A stretch of 64,000 nt of DNA, from assembly GCF_963676685.1 (NCBI RefSeq), contig NC_092346.1, positions 77,081,821-77,145,820 on the forward strand, in the 5' to 3' direction. A program made the position numbers and the translations under genes. The notes under the pieces are model-generated. The model had not been told where the DNA came from. It saw nothing but the letters and a program-made list of their open reading frames with translations, and did not search any database. Origin of the DNA: Mytilus edulis (Eukaryota > Mollusca > Bivalvia > Mytilida > Mytilidae). Below are positions 20,601-29,420 of this stretch, piece by piece (position 1 is the first letter of the stretch; each line of letters begins with the position of its first letter).

Positions 20601-22979
20601 TTCATGTATAGCAGTTTCACATATTAAATTCATGATTTATTTTTATACAATTTAAATCAAAGTTATGTATCAGCAAAGTTTTGGAAAGTATAAAAATCAG
20701 TAACAACCAACTCTTTAACCCCTTCCTCCATAATGACACCTATAGACGCCAACCCCTTTACTCCATAATAACTGCTGGATCCTTAAAAAATTAATATATA
20801 TACATTTGTAATTAGCACAGTTTTTGTTTTTGTTTCATTGTTTTTTTTATTAAAGTTTCTTTTATATAATTAAACAAGTCTGTGGGAAAACATGTGTATG
20901 TGTGTTGCATAATGTAAAGGATAATTAAATTATTTAGATTTTTCTACATTAACTGCTTAAAATAAAAAAAAGTTTCAACTTTTATAAAATGTTAAACAAA
21001 CAATATTTCAAGAGATGCAACTTTCCTACTCAAAAATGCTTTTATTGTAGATTTTTCCTGGTTTCACAACTTTTAAAATCATAAAAATGGTCACTTTTAT
21101 TAAAAATAATAATTCAAGAGTAACAATTCGGGCAGAATCAATTTGCGCCAATTGCAGTTTTGAAAAGGTATTAATTGCGCCACTCTTTTATTTTGATGGT
21201 ATTAATTGCGCCAATAAATGAAATGGAATTGCGCCACATTTACCTGTTAATATGTTTTACCTAAATCAAGACAAGACAAGACAAATACTTTATTAAAGTC
21301 TCGCCACTTGTTACATATAAAATATACAGCTTTTTAAAATACAAGTTAACAAGAGCCACTCTATAAAGAGTTTTGAGAGACTATAAAACAATTTTTCTTA
21401 AAATAATAATGCAAATACAAGTCAACTGTCACGAGTATAAAATACATTTTCGCTTTATTAAAATTTCATAGCAGATTTTGGCAGTATAAAATACCATATT
21501 TTCATTTTTAAAAAGAAATATAATTTTTTCATTATCAGTGTCCAGAAATTAGAACGTCAATTTTTCAGAACTGCGTGTAAAAGAAAAGCAACCAATGTGT
21601 TGTCAGAGCCACCTTCAAAAATAATAAATTCAGAGATCTTCAAAATTGAAGAAGAGAATCTAGAAAAGAAAGATTTAAAATATGTGTGTCAGTCTGTGTA
21701 TAGAGAGAGAAGAAAACTGCATCCGGCTTAATCTAAAAATCGAGCAGAATTTTACAGAATATTGGATGATATTGGTATTGTTAAAAACAAAGATGATGAG
21801 TTTGTATTGTGAAACGATCAAGCAAGCGGTATAATTTTATTAGGATGCGAGGCTAATTTGAAATTTCAGTGTACAATGTCAGAGAAATGTTTTGCTGTTG
21901 GTACCTAGTCAATCATTTAGTTGTTATATATAAATAAAAAAATATAAAATTGGCGCAATTAGATGATTATTTTATCGGCGCAAATGATACCTATAGTTTT
22001 GAAAATTAGGTGGTGCAAAAGAGGTATTGGCGCAATTAAGTTGTGGCGCAAATGAGTTACTTTTTGGCGCAAAAAGATACCGCCCAACAATTCCCTATTT
22101 ACATGTTGTTTAAATTGCTATAAAAACACAGAGGTTTAATTTGTTTATTTAATATTTTTATCTAAATTCACATTTCACCTTATTTCAATTCCCATCTGGT
22201 CTTAGTATATTTTTTACCTTTTATACCTGGAATTCACAGTTAAGGCGAAATGAGAACACACCTTTAATAACATTTTTGACACCTGTGTAGTACCTCAGTT
22301 GAAACGCTTTGACTACGAAATGTCTGCATCAGACTTAATAAAATTTGTATCTAATATGAAAAGGATATTCATTAGAATATCTGACTTAAATTTATTTGGT
22401 GAAAAATATAAATTTGTTTTTCACAATGCATTTATACTTAAAAGCATATTTTCAGCATTTTATTGAAAAATTCTATGCGAATCAACTATGCAAAATAAAA
22501 ATTTTCATTGAGGAAAGGGTTAAAAAGGAGTTATATCCCTTAAAAATTTAAAAACATGGAAAATTACGTAAACACTCTCAGGCTTACACTTCTAGTAGGA
22601 TTGTTATGAAATTTATGTAACTGCAGTAACTTGTTAATATCAGCACTGTTATGTGTGTGTGTGCATGCCTGCCTGGGTGTGTGCGTTTCAAAATTGGGTT
22701 CATTTGTTTTTTTGAAAAAAATGGTGAACAAATTTATGATCTCTTTTTATTGACACACACTATAGTTATGTTATATAGAATCATGAATAGAACCTTTAGG
22801 AAAAAAAATCAGTAGTTTATTACATGTTCCTAACTAGTCTGTTATTTTATTTTAGGGTAGAGAAGTTAGAATTTATGGATGAAAGAGAATTACTTGATCA
22901 GCTGTTCTCCCATTATTGTATTGTATGGGCATGGAAAGATCCAAACAACATAGGATTAGGAAGCATTGATTTGACTTAA
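11443..22979 (+). CDS. LCMT1: Leucine carboxyl methyltransferase 1 (PP2A methyltransferase), complete, six exons
   Basis: LCMT1 transfers a methyl group from S-adenosylmethionine to the C-terminal leucine carboxylate of the PP2A catalytic subunit, which steers assembly of PP2A holoenzymes in the cytosol. The exons 11443-11643, 14566-14749, 18062-18303, 19633-19742, 20088-20171 and 22856-22979 join in frame to 314 residues; human LCMT1 has 334. The family blocks appear in order: CKRFAVEKGYWQDP and ISRGYYARV (N-terminal), the SAM-binding NLGAGFDTTYW, VEMDFP, IAECVLVYI, NYEQVNMQDKFGEVMIENL, FTDTGWEAADGMEM and a C-terminus ending IGLGSIDLT. The start at 11443 is chosen over the upstream in-frame TTG because the family start aligns there. 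Introns 1-5 carry many transposons, but no exon is damaged. It is divergent from POLD3. Confidence 0.96.
11913..12664. repeat. Foldback pair in LCMT1 intron 1
   Basis: The left arm (about 11913-12142) and the right arm (about 12437-12664) are reverse complements over about 228 bases with roughly 90% identity by eye. Examples are GGTTTATGTACCCTTCTGTA at the left against TACAGAAGGGTACATAAACC at the right, and AGAAAATCCACAGCCTTTAT against AAGGCTGTGGATTTTCT. The loop is about 294 bases. Confidence 0.85.
13088..13305 (+). repeat. Dispersed repeat, copy 2 (LCMT1 intron 1)
   Basis: This is the direct-orientation partner of 10898-11145. Shared landmarks are GTCTAAGCGTGACG, GAAGCCTAGCGGGACA and GCGGGATCCGTGATCAGAAC. 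Both ends carry a GGGGTCT/AGACCCC-like inverted motif. Confidence 0.75.
13405..13806 (+). repeat. ~200-bp direct tandem duplication
   Basis: AAAATGGCCCTGACGACATT at 13408 and AAAATGGCCCTGATGGCATT at about 13610 start two units that stay aligned through CATAAACCATTTTAAAACAT to TGTGGTTAATTTATTGAG. The second unit has a short AATA insertion and an ACATTTTGT insertion. Confidence 0.88.
13934..14135. mobile_element. Short MITE with TCCCGAAATCC-type body
   Basis: The left end GAGGGGGGATAGGAG and right end CTATCTCCCCTC are roughly inverted. The body repeats CCCGAAATCC/CCTGAAGTCC motifs. It has the character of a non-autonomous element and lies in LCMT1 intron 1. Confidence 0.5.
14566..14749 (+). 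CDS. LCMT1: LCMT1 exon 2 (SAM-binding motif I)
   Basis: It begins MTDGNCQVVNLGAGFDTTYW and contains the glycine-rich SAM loop. It ends one base into a codon at donor GTATAA. Confidence 0.94.
14926..15192 (+). repeat. Dispersed repeat, family A (plus orientation)
   Basis: ATGGAAGATGTGGTGTGAGT, ATGAGACAACTCTCCATCCA, GGTCAATGTACGGCCTGCAA and GAGCCTTGGCTCACACCGAA define this family. A reverse-oriented copy lies at 58905-59180, and shorter relatives at 44002-44165 and 56885-56965. No ORF. Confidence 0.8.
15573..16200 (+). repeat. ~160-bp tandem units inside the nested element
   Basis: GTTTTCGCAC starts near 15573, 15733, 15892 and 16053. Each unit continues with TAACTTTAG, AAATAGAAAT, GGTTTATGACCACAAAAG and GAAGGTTGGGATTGATTTTG. 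Confidence 0.85.
16736..16975 (+). repeat. 35-bp satellite, about seven copies, each with an internal dyad
   Basis: The unit alternates TGTGCAATAGCAAGAAATTT and TCAATTGCACAGTAT. ATTGCAC and GTGCAAT across unit junctions form a 7-base inverted pair around AGTATT. Some units carry GCGCAAT instead of GTGCAAT. Confidence 0.9.
18062..18303 (+). CDS. LCMT1: LCMT1 exon 3
   Basis: 80 full codons from EEDIQISKSEIHGQD to LFLNYEQ. It includes SANLRDI (adenosine-binding loop) and PTVFIAECVLVYI. Acceptor TTTTTCAG and donor GTAAGTC. Confidence 0.95.
18835..18994. mobile_element. 160-bp palindromic (hairpin) MITE in LCMT1 intron 3
   Basis: AAATAATTGATGCAAGCTTA at the left is matched by TATAGCTTGCATCAATTATT at the right. 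The arms continue through ACTTTATTGTAGTTTTAACA / TGTTAAAACTACAATAAAGT and GGTATTATATTCGTG / CACGAATATAATGCC. The stem is about 70 base pairs with a short AT/GC-mixed loop. Confidence 0.88.
19633..19742 (+). CDS. LCMT1: LCMT1 exon 4
   Basis: It encodes VNMQDKFGEVMIENLKQRDC and then LPGVSACASLQAQKI, ending two bases into an Arg codon. Confidence 0.95.
20088..20171 (+). CDS. LCMT1: LCMT1 exon 5
   Basis: It encodes FTDTGWEAADGMEMTNIYKS and PHADVH, the GWE...DMM block of the family. Donor GTACAT. Confidence 0.94.
21268..21500 (-). mobile_element. LINE 3'-end fragment nested in the MULE
   Basis: CAAATACTTTATTAAAGTCTCGCCA near 21280 matches the AATAATTTATTAACGTCTCGCCA start of the LINE fragment at 50385, and both end with GATTTTGGCA / GGTTTTGGCA. 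This points to the same family, 5'-truncated, minus orientation. Confidence 0.6.
21543..21810 (+). pseudogene. Remnant of a MULE-type transposase ORF
   Basis: The frame reads KLERQFFRTACKRKATNVLS, EPPSKIINSEIF and SVYRERRKLHPA, then a TAA, and continues with SKNRAEFYRILDDI. The KRKA...EPPSKII...YRERRK(L/T)HP pattern resembles the spacer between the FLYWCH finger and the transposase core of animal MULEs, from memory. No transposase core (DDE) remains. Confidence 0.5.
22856..22979 (+). CDS. LCMT1: LCMT1 exon 6 and stop
   Basis: It encodes VEKLEFMDERELLDQLFSHY and CIVWAWKDP to SIDLT, then TAA at 22977-22979. Confidence 0.94.
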
Positions 22980-24324
22980 ACACAAATATTGATTTGTTTT
23001 GGTATTTAAAGCTTGCTTGAGCAAGTACAGTTTTGAAAGCAGATTGCTTATTGTCTAACAGAGGTATATCCAACTGTGCCAACATGACGTGTGTTGTATG
23101 CATCAAATATCATTCGTGTAACCTTTAACAAAATATTTCAATACAAACTTGCTTAATAAATAGATGTCCATAGATATTTAAGATTGCTTTTGTGTATCAT
23201 TCCAATCATTAATTACTCTAAGGATTCATCAAACTATTTATTGTTAAAAAAAAATAATTGTTGAGTTGTTTTAAAGGGCATACAATAGAGTCCTAATTAT
23301 GGTCATTTTTAATAGAAAATGTAAAGGAATCTGTGATTTGATTATTTGTCATTAAACCAAAAAATACACCATTTGATAATAGGAGGAGTTAGATTTTGAT
23401 ACAATAAAAAAATAAATGAATAACCTAATTTAATATTGTATTTGGTAGAGTCTGTTAAAGAAAAATTATTTTTAAGCGTTGAATATTGATGCTGAAATAA
23501 AACCTCTTTTACATATTAAAAAACATGAAAGAATTACAATCAAAATCAAAAGTGTTGTCTAGGCAAATTTAACTTCAGTAACATAATCTTGTTGACTTAC
23601 AAATATTGATTTGAGTGTAGTTAAGCAACTAACATTGAAGTGATGACATGGTGTCATTATAGCTTCTAAACATCCTTGTTTTGCCTCACATGGATTTTCT
23701 CCAAACCTTAACATATAGTTGGACTTTTAAGGATAGATTTTCTAATTTATTTGTATTTGAAACGTTCTGAATAATTTGCATATTGTCTGTCCATATCTGA
23801 GAAAATATTTACCTTATGCCATCACTTTGATAATGTCCCAGTCAAATTGTTTCTCCAGCTTTTTAAATGCAAGAAGTTGACAGGAGTATTATAAAACATT
23901 AGTTATTGATTGACAATTTTTCAAACACTCCATGTTTCTTTAACAAATTATACTTTAGCATTTTAAGGGCTTTAGAAATGTTTGCTTTGTACTTTGGAGG
24001 GAACATAATATCATCATATATGATAAAAATGTTGCTTTGTACTTTAGAGGAAAAATAATATCATCATACATGATAAAAAAAATGTTTGCTTTGTACTTAG
24101 AGGGAAAATAATATCATCCTACATGATAAAAAATGTTCTTCATGTTATGTTATGGTATACAAAATTGTAATGTTTTTTTGCCAGGTTTGTAAAACGTTCA
24201 GTTGTATTGTTATAGTACATTGTAAGTTCTACATGTATGTAAAGGATTATTTTACTACCATGTGCTTAAAGTTGTGATACAATATTGCTTGTTAAAGTGC
24301 TTTATCATGTTTATGATTAATAAA
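22980..24324 (+). promoter_or_regulatory. LCMT1: LCMT1 3' UTR with candidate poly(A) signals
   Basis: AATAAA occurs at 23155-23160 and at 24319-24324. The second closes a 1.3 kb UTR that contains a three-copy tandem repeat (23976-24138). Which site is used cannot be told from the sequence. Confidence 0.5.
23976..24138 (+). repeat. ~57-bp tandem repeat, three copies, in LCMT1 3' UTR
   Basis: ATGTTTGCTTTGTACTTTGG, ATGTTGCTTTGTACTTTAGA and ATGTTTGCTTTGTACTTAGA begin three units. Each continues AATAATATCATC and ACATGATAAAAA. Confidence 0.88.
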
Positions 24325-25423
24325 AGATACTCATGATTGTGAATTATTTTATTACTTATTAAATTAATGTACTGATACACTTCATTGGGTTGCAATTGGC
24401 ATTATGTTTTCCAGTCTGTCTATAGCATATTAAGTTTTGGATTTAGGTTATTTATGATGAAATTGTTGTCACATCAACTTAAAACTGAGTATTACTTGAT
24501 TTATTTTACTTGGCTCCGCGGGGTTCAACTGGTTCGCTTATTTAAGAACAGTCCATCTATAGTCAGGTGTGTCGGGATAAACTCATCAATAAGGTGTTCA
24601 GTTATTCGTCCCATATCATACACTCAGTTCATTTGTATATATCTGTTTGGTGACACTGATAGGAGATTAGAAATCAATTATAATTATAACAGCCATCTTC
24701 CTTATCACACACATGTTCAAATAGACTGTTCTTATGCAAATTAAAACATAAGCTCCACTGGATCAGTTGAAATAACATTGGTAATTCACATTATCATGTT
24801 TGTGTGAACTTATAAAATATGCCAAATAAGGGATATAACACATATTTTCACAGTTCATTGGACATGTAAATGTATTAGTGCTGTATATATTGTAAATGAG
24901 AAGGAATTTTAACGTCAATATATTTAATAATTTATGAAACAAAGGAGTAGGGCATGATCACCACCCCTTGCCATAGACAAAATCCAAAATCCATGGTGCT
25001 GTTATTTGTAATTCTTTAATACTGATCATTTTTACATATTAAAGTTTCCAACTAAAATAAAGTAAAAAAGTAAAAAATATTAGGTAAAATGCAAAAAAAA
25101 AAAACAAAAAAAAATTGTCATTAAAGGGCAATTACATTAATATGAAGTCGTTTCAAGTTTTTTGTATATATGTATACATTGACTTATATGGAGAAATGGT
25201 CTCTATGATCACAGAATTGCAAGACATGGGGATAATATCCAGTGCTACAATGTAAACTGTTTGTATCAAGCATTTCATTTCATAAGGCAGGCCTAAATGC
25301 TTCAAATGTTTTATGCAGATAAATTATGTGACAAAAGTTACGTTTGTCCATAACCTCATTTTCATGGTTTGGTGACTGCTTGAAAAAAAGAATTGTCATG
25401 TGAATTTCTATACTACTCTGGAT

Positions 25424-25765
25424 TCACTTATTTCGGTGAGTACCAATAATATTTTTTAATTTGTTGATTCTTTTATTTTGTGGTTCTCCTGTACCCACGA
25501 AATCCACGAAAATTGGTATCCAACAAATATTTATGAATCCACAGTATCAGAAATAGGACACTGTAGATTCATTAATATTCGTTGGATACCAATTTTCATG
25601 GATACAGGGGAACCATGAATTTAAATATTCAGCAAATTGCCAATTGTCTGAAGGAATGTATGCAGACTTTGCCAAATCCACGAAATTAAATATCCATGAA
25701 TATCTAAGTTATAATCAAACTACGAAAATTGGTACCCACGAAAAAATAAATGAATCCACAGTAAC
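25424..25765. mobile_element. Two adjacent MITE copies with CTGTGGATTCAT-type ends
   Basis: The first runs from CTCTGGATTCACTTATT (25424) to AAATATTTATGAATCCACAGT (25545). The second runs from CACTGTAGATTCATTAATA (25559) to AATAAATGAATCCACAGTAA (25763). Bodies share GGATACCAATTTT/AAAATTGGTATCC. A diverged relative lies at 14186-14256. Confidence 0.7.
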
Positions 25766-26569
25766 TTTATTTGGTATATGGGTTTCTTGCAAAGTCTTCA
25801 TGTCTGTTAGTTCACCTAACATCCTTGTATGGATCAGTGGTCAAGGTTAAAATTATGGGATTAGGTTGGTTTCCCAGATACTATAAGCAGTATGTAAATA
25901 AGCAATAGGTCAACTATATGTGGTGTATGGAATGATTGTATGGGGTACATGTCAGTTGGCTAGGTTATGTCTGACCTAGACTTCATTTTCATAGTTCATT
26001 AGTACATGTTAATTTTTTGTGTTTTGGTCAAATTTTCAAATTTTGTAAGCATTAGACCAACTATATTTGGAGTATATAATGATTGTAAGATTATAGGTAA
26101 AAATTGAAAAAAATTGGTTAAATTAGTAATTTAAATGCATTGACAATAAAAAATCATCAACAGTTTGATGTAGATAAACAGTAGGTAGTTTACAATATTC
26201 TGATGAGTGTGCCCCTGTCCAATCTTATATGGGTTTTCAAGAAAAAACTTGCATTTTACCCCTATGTTCTAGTTCAGCCATATTGGCCTATTTGGTAGGC
26301 AGGCAGTCATTGGACATTTTTTTAAACTAGATAAGATACCCCAATGATTATTGTGGCCAAGTTTGGATTAATTTGGTCAGGTATTTTCAGGACGAAATGT
26401 TTGTTAAGTTGATGATGACAACAGATGATTGACACAAAGTGATGAGAAAAGCTGATTTGACTGTTTGCTGTCAGAAACTGTGAGTACTCTCAGACTTGTA
26501 CTAAGCGCTTTCCTGCCACTTCCAGTCTGCGTTTTTGTTGATATTTTTTTGCTTTGGCTGTGCCCTTTC

Positions 26570-27085
26570 AACTGATTATTAGTACCCTACCGATGAAGTC
26601 AAAGGGAACTTAATGTTTTCACCCTGTCTGTCTGTCCATCCATCAGTCCAGCAAATCATTTTTCCACACTTTTTTTTATGCTTGAAGATATTGATTCGAT
26701 ATTTGGTATATGATTTTATCATAAGTTACAGTTACAGTTTAAATTTTGTTCCTGATAATTTTGTGCAGAGTTAAGGTCCTTGAACACTTAACATTTTCGC
26801 ACTTTTCTTAGACATGCTTGAAGATTTTGATTAGATAATTGGTACATTGTTTAATCATGACAAGTTACAGATCAAGATTGAATTTTGTTCTGGTCTGATG
26901 ATATTGTGCAGAGTTTATGTCCTTGGATTTATAAGATTCACTCAAATAATCAATTTTCCACTTTTTTTGGGGTCATGCATGAAGATATTGACTTGATATT
27001 TGTTCTATAGTTTACACCTTGCCTAACTGTAGATCAAGTTAGCATTTTGTTCCAGTTCAACTAATGTTTAACCATTAGGGTACTT
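26570..27085 (+). repeat. Degenerate repeat with CCTGTCTGTCTGTCC and TTGAAGATATTGA units
   Basis: GTACCCTACCGATGAAGTC with a CTGTCTGTCTGTCCATCCAT run is followed by three diverged units. Each has CACTTTTTT, TGAAGATATTGA (or TGAAGATTTTGA), GATATTTGGTA and AAGTTACAG...TTTTGTTC. Confidence 0.6.
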
Positions 27086-27117
27086 TGTATCGTCATGCAA
27101 TACTCTCAGAATAAAAT

Positions 27118-27266
27118 TGAGAATGGAAATGGGGAATGTGCCAAAGAGACAACAACCCGACCATAGAAAAAAACAACAGCAGAAGGTCACCAACAGGTCT
27201 TCAATGTAGCGAGAAATTCCCGCACCCGGAGGCGTCCTTCAACTGGCCCCTAAACAAATATATACT
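27118..27266 (+). repeat. Dispersed repeat fragment, family B
   Basis: AATGGGGAATGTGCCAAAGA followed by GACAACAACCCGACCATAGA, and TCCCGCACCCGGAGGCGTCC then AACTGGCCCCTAAACAAATA. I remember this as a widespread mussel repeat. Boundaries are approximate. Confidence 0.55.
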
Positions 27267-27299
27267 AGTTCAATGCTTGCTATAGTTTGTTCTTATATT

Positions 27300-27650
27300 A
27301 TTCTGTTACACCGCTGTCCTAGGTAAGAGAAAGTATTTGTGGCCAGCAAACAAGTTTTTTGTATGTGTCTGTCCAAAGTTAGGAGCATGTAATTCAGTGG
27401 TTTTCATTTCTTGCTGTTTATCATGTTTGTTTGTTTCCTTCAGTGTTTTGTACATATATCAGGTCGTTAGTTTCCTCTTTTGCATTGTTTTACATTCATC
27501 ATTTCAGGGCCTTTTAAAGCTGATTATGAAGTATGGGTTTTGCTCATTGTTGAAAGCTGTATGATGACCTATAGTTGTTGACTTCTTTGTCATTTGGTTT
27601 CTGATGGAAAGTTGTCTCATTGGCAATCATACCAATCACATCTTATTTTC
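27300..27650 (+). repeat. Dispersed repeat fragment with GTTGTCTCATTGGCAATCAT end
   Basis: The end motif (TTTGTCATTTGGTTTCTGAT, AAAGTTGTCTCATTGGCAAT, CACATCTT) recurs at 56905-56960 and, in reverse orientation, at 39380-39420 and 44000-44030. Confidence 0.6.
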
Positions 27651-28149
27651 ATAATAATATCAAAGTTTGTTAACAGTTCCACATAATTCTGTGTCTCGTC
27701 TGTATTTGTTGCTGTCAGAGTAAAAGTGAAATTTTGGCTACCAAAAACTAACAACGTTTGACAAAGATATTGATGTCACAGAAATTGAGTTCCAGACTTT
27801 CTAAATGTTGACTCTCATAATTTTGTTCAAGACACATATTCTGTCTTTTTATAATAAAAAAGACTTCTGTCCATGTTTAATAACAATCCATGAAAGATCT
27901 ACAAAGTCATTGATTTATAAAAATCTGTAACCACAGACTGAACCAACTTATTGACCACACCAACAATTGAATGTAGGGTCTATGTCTCAAAGGCTCAACA
28001 CAATCATTGATAAAAAAAATTATTCAGGATCTTACTACAACTTTGAATCGATGACATGAAAGAATAAGTTTATTGAAAGGAACAATTAGTCTTTATAAAT
28101 GTGTCTTAATTTGCAAACTTCATAAACAATATCATAATAAAATTTAAGG

Positions 28150-28415
28150 TGGTATCAAACACCTTGACTAAAATTAATTTGGCTCGTTTAATTTTGATAA
28201 AATTTTGACAAATATTTACTTTTATTTGACAAAACTATTATAAAAATTTCAAAAAACATAAACCACACACTTTTGTGGAAAAATTTCAACGGACATATAG
28301 CAGTTTGACAAACACTAATTTTGATCATTGAGAAGCCTAATATTACCTTAACAATACAACTTGATTAAAATGTTAAGCTGATTTTTGCAGAGTTATCTCC
28401 CTGTAGTGTTATGTT
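28150..28415 (+). repeat. Dispersed repeat fragment, family C
   Basis: GGTGGTATCAAACACC through CAACGGACATATAGCAGTTT and GACAAACACTAATTTTGATC to AGTTATCTCCCTGTAGTGTT. Remembered as a frequent bivalve repeat; single copy here. Confidence 0.45.
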
Positions 28416-29081
28416 CCATCTTAAAAATGCTGTTGTAATAAGATTTCTACAGGTCCAGCCAAATTTACAAATCAAATCTTTGTGTCAATGAAAGAATTTA
28501 GTAGCTGTAAACTAATTAGTTGTCAGGAAAGCCCTGACTTAACAAGTTTACAGTCATGACAATTATATAGGAATTATACTTTTTTGAAATCTAGAACCTT
28601 ACTACAGACAAGGACATAGTGAACAAAAATGGTATAAATACACTACATAGACCATGATTAAATCACCTTCAAAAACGAAAATTGACAAAAGGGAAAGAAA
28701 ACTGTTCTCTTTGCATCACTTAAAATCTACTGTACTGTAGAGGAATAGCCTACAAACAATGATTATGAAATTTGAACATTTAATTCTGGTGATAGAAATT
28801 AGTTCCCTATACATGTATATAAATAGTAAGCTTAGGTGCTGCATTATCTGAAAATACAATGTTTTTTTCGAGGATGTCATGAAACAACAACATTTTAACA
28901 AATTAATTTGTACATTCTTGATTGCAAAAAATGTCAGATTGACAAGTTCATGTTAGACAGTTTGTATAACAGAATGGTAAAATGCAAGGGAATAATACAG
29001 AAGTGGAATGGTTTTAAGTACAAAACATGTATACATGTTGAACTTAAAAAATGTTCATCAATTAAAACAATTTTCAGATCT

Positions 29082-29420
29082 TCATACATTTTCTTCGACA
29101 CAATCAACTTCATCAATTTTCAATGAAGGTACAGTTATAATTTGAGTATTATCAGTAACTTCATGGTCATGTGACAATAACTGTGTTTCATCAGTACTTT
29201 CTTCGTTAGCACCTTGTAGAGATTGTTCAGCAGCCAGAAGTAAGTTTGCTAGTTCCTGAGGTAGAATTGTTGGATCACCATTAGCAGATTGTTCAATGAC
29301 ATAATGTATTGTATCAGCACCTTTAGATACTTCAAAGAATAATGACTGGGCTCCATTTTCTTCAGACAGAATTTCATTTTCTATTATTTCAACATTAACA
29401 ATATTGCCAACTTCTTCAGT
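29082..29420 (-). CDS. Zinc-finger gene, last coding exon
   Basis: Acceptor TTTTGTAG. It encodes TEEVGNIVNVEIIENEILSE through IDEVDCVEENV, then TGA at 29084-29082. It is Glu/Asp-rich with no finger. Confidence 0.8.
   Translation of the reverse strand, partial: TEEVGNIVNVEIIENEILSEENGAQSLFFEVSKGADTIHYVIEQSANGDPTILPQELANLLLAAEQSLQGANEESTDETQLLSHDHEVTDNTQIITVPSLKIDEVDCVEENV

Larger units (their letters stand above)
21130..22085. mobile_element. Mutator-like (MULE) element with perfect 8-base target duplication
   Basis: AACAATTC (21122-21129) and AACAATTC (22086-22093) flank the element exactly. The termini GGGCAGAATCAATTTGCGCC and, on the other strand, GGGCGGTATCTTTTTGCGCC match at 18 of 22 positions with the following AA. 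The subterminal regions repeat TTTGCGCC/GGCGCAA about ten times. An internal reading frame (21543-21810) resembles the N-terminal part of FLYWCH/MULE transposases. It lies in LCMT1 intron 5. Confidence 0.75.
24325..28900. other. Intergenic region between LCMT1 and the zinc-finger gene; no gene recognised
   Basis: The short ORFs here (for example 24385-24744 and 27337-27564) have no exon-like borders, family resemblance or codon pattern. The region is a mosaic of repeat fragments (listed separately) and AT-rich unique sequence. Confidence 0.6.

Noticed and set aside
24385-24744. 119-codon plus-strand ORF after LCMT1
   Set aside because: No motif, no splice signals, no homology recognised; composition is like the flanking noncoding sequence.
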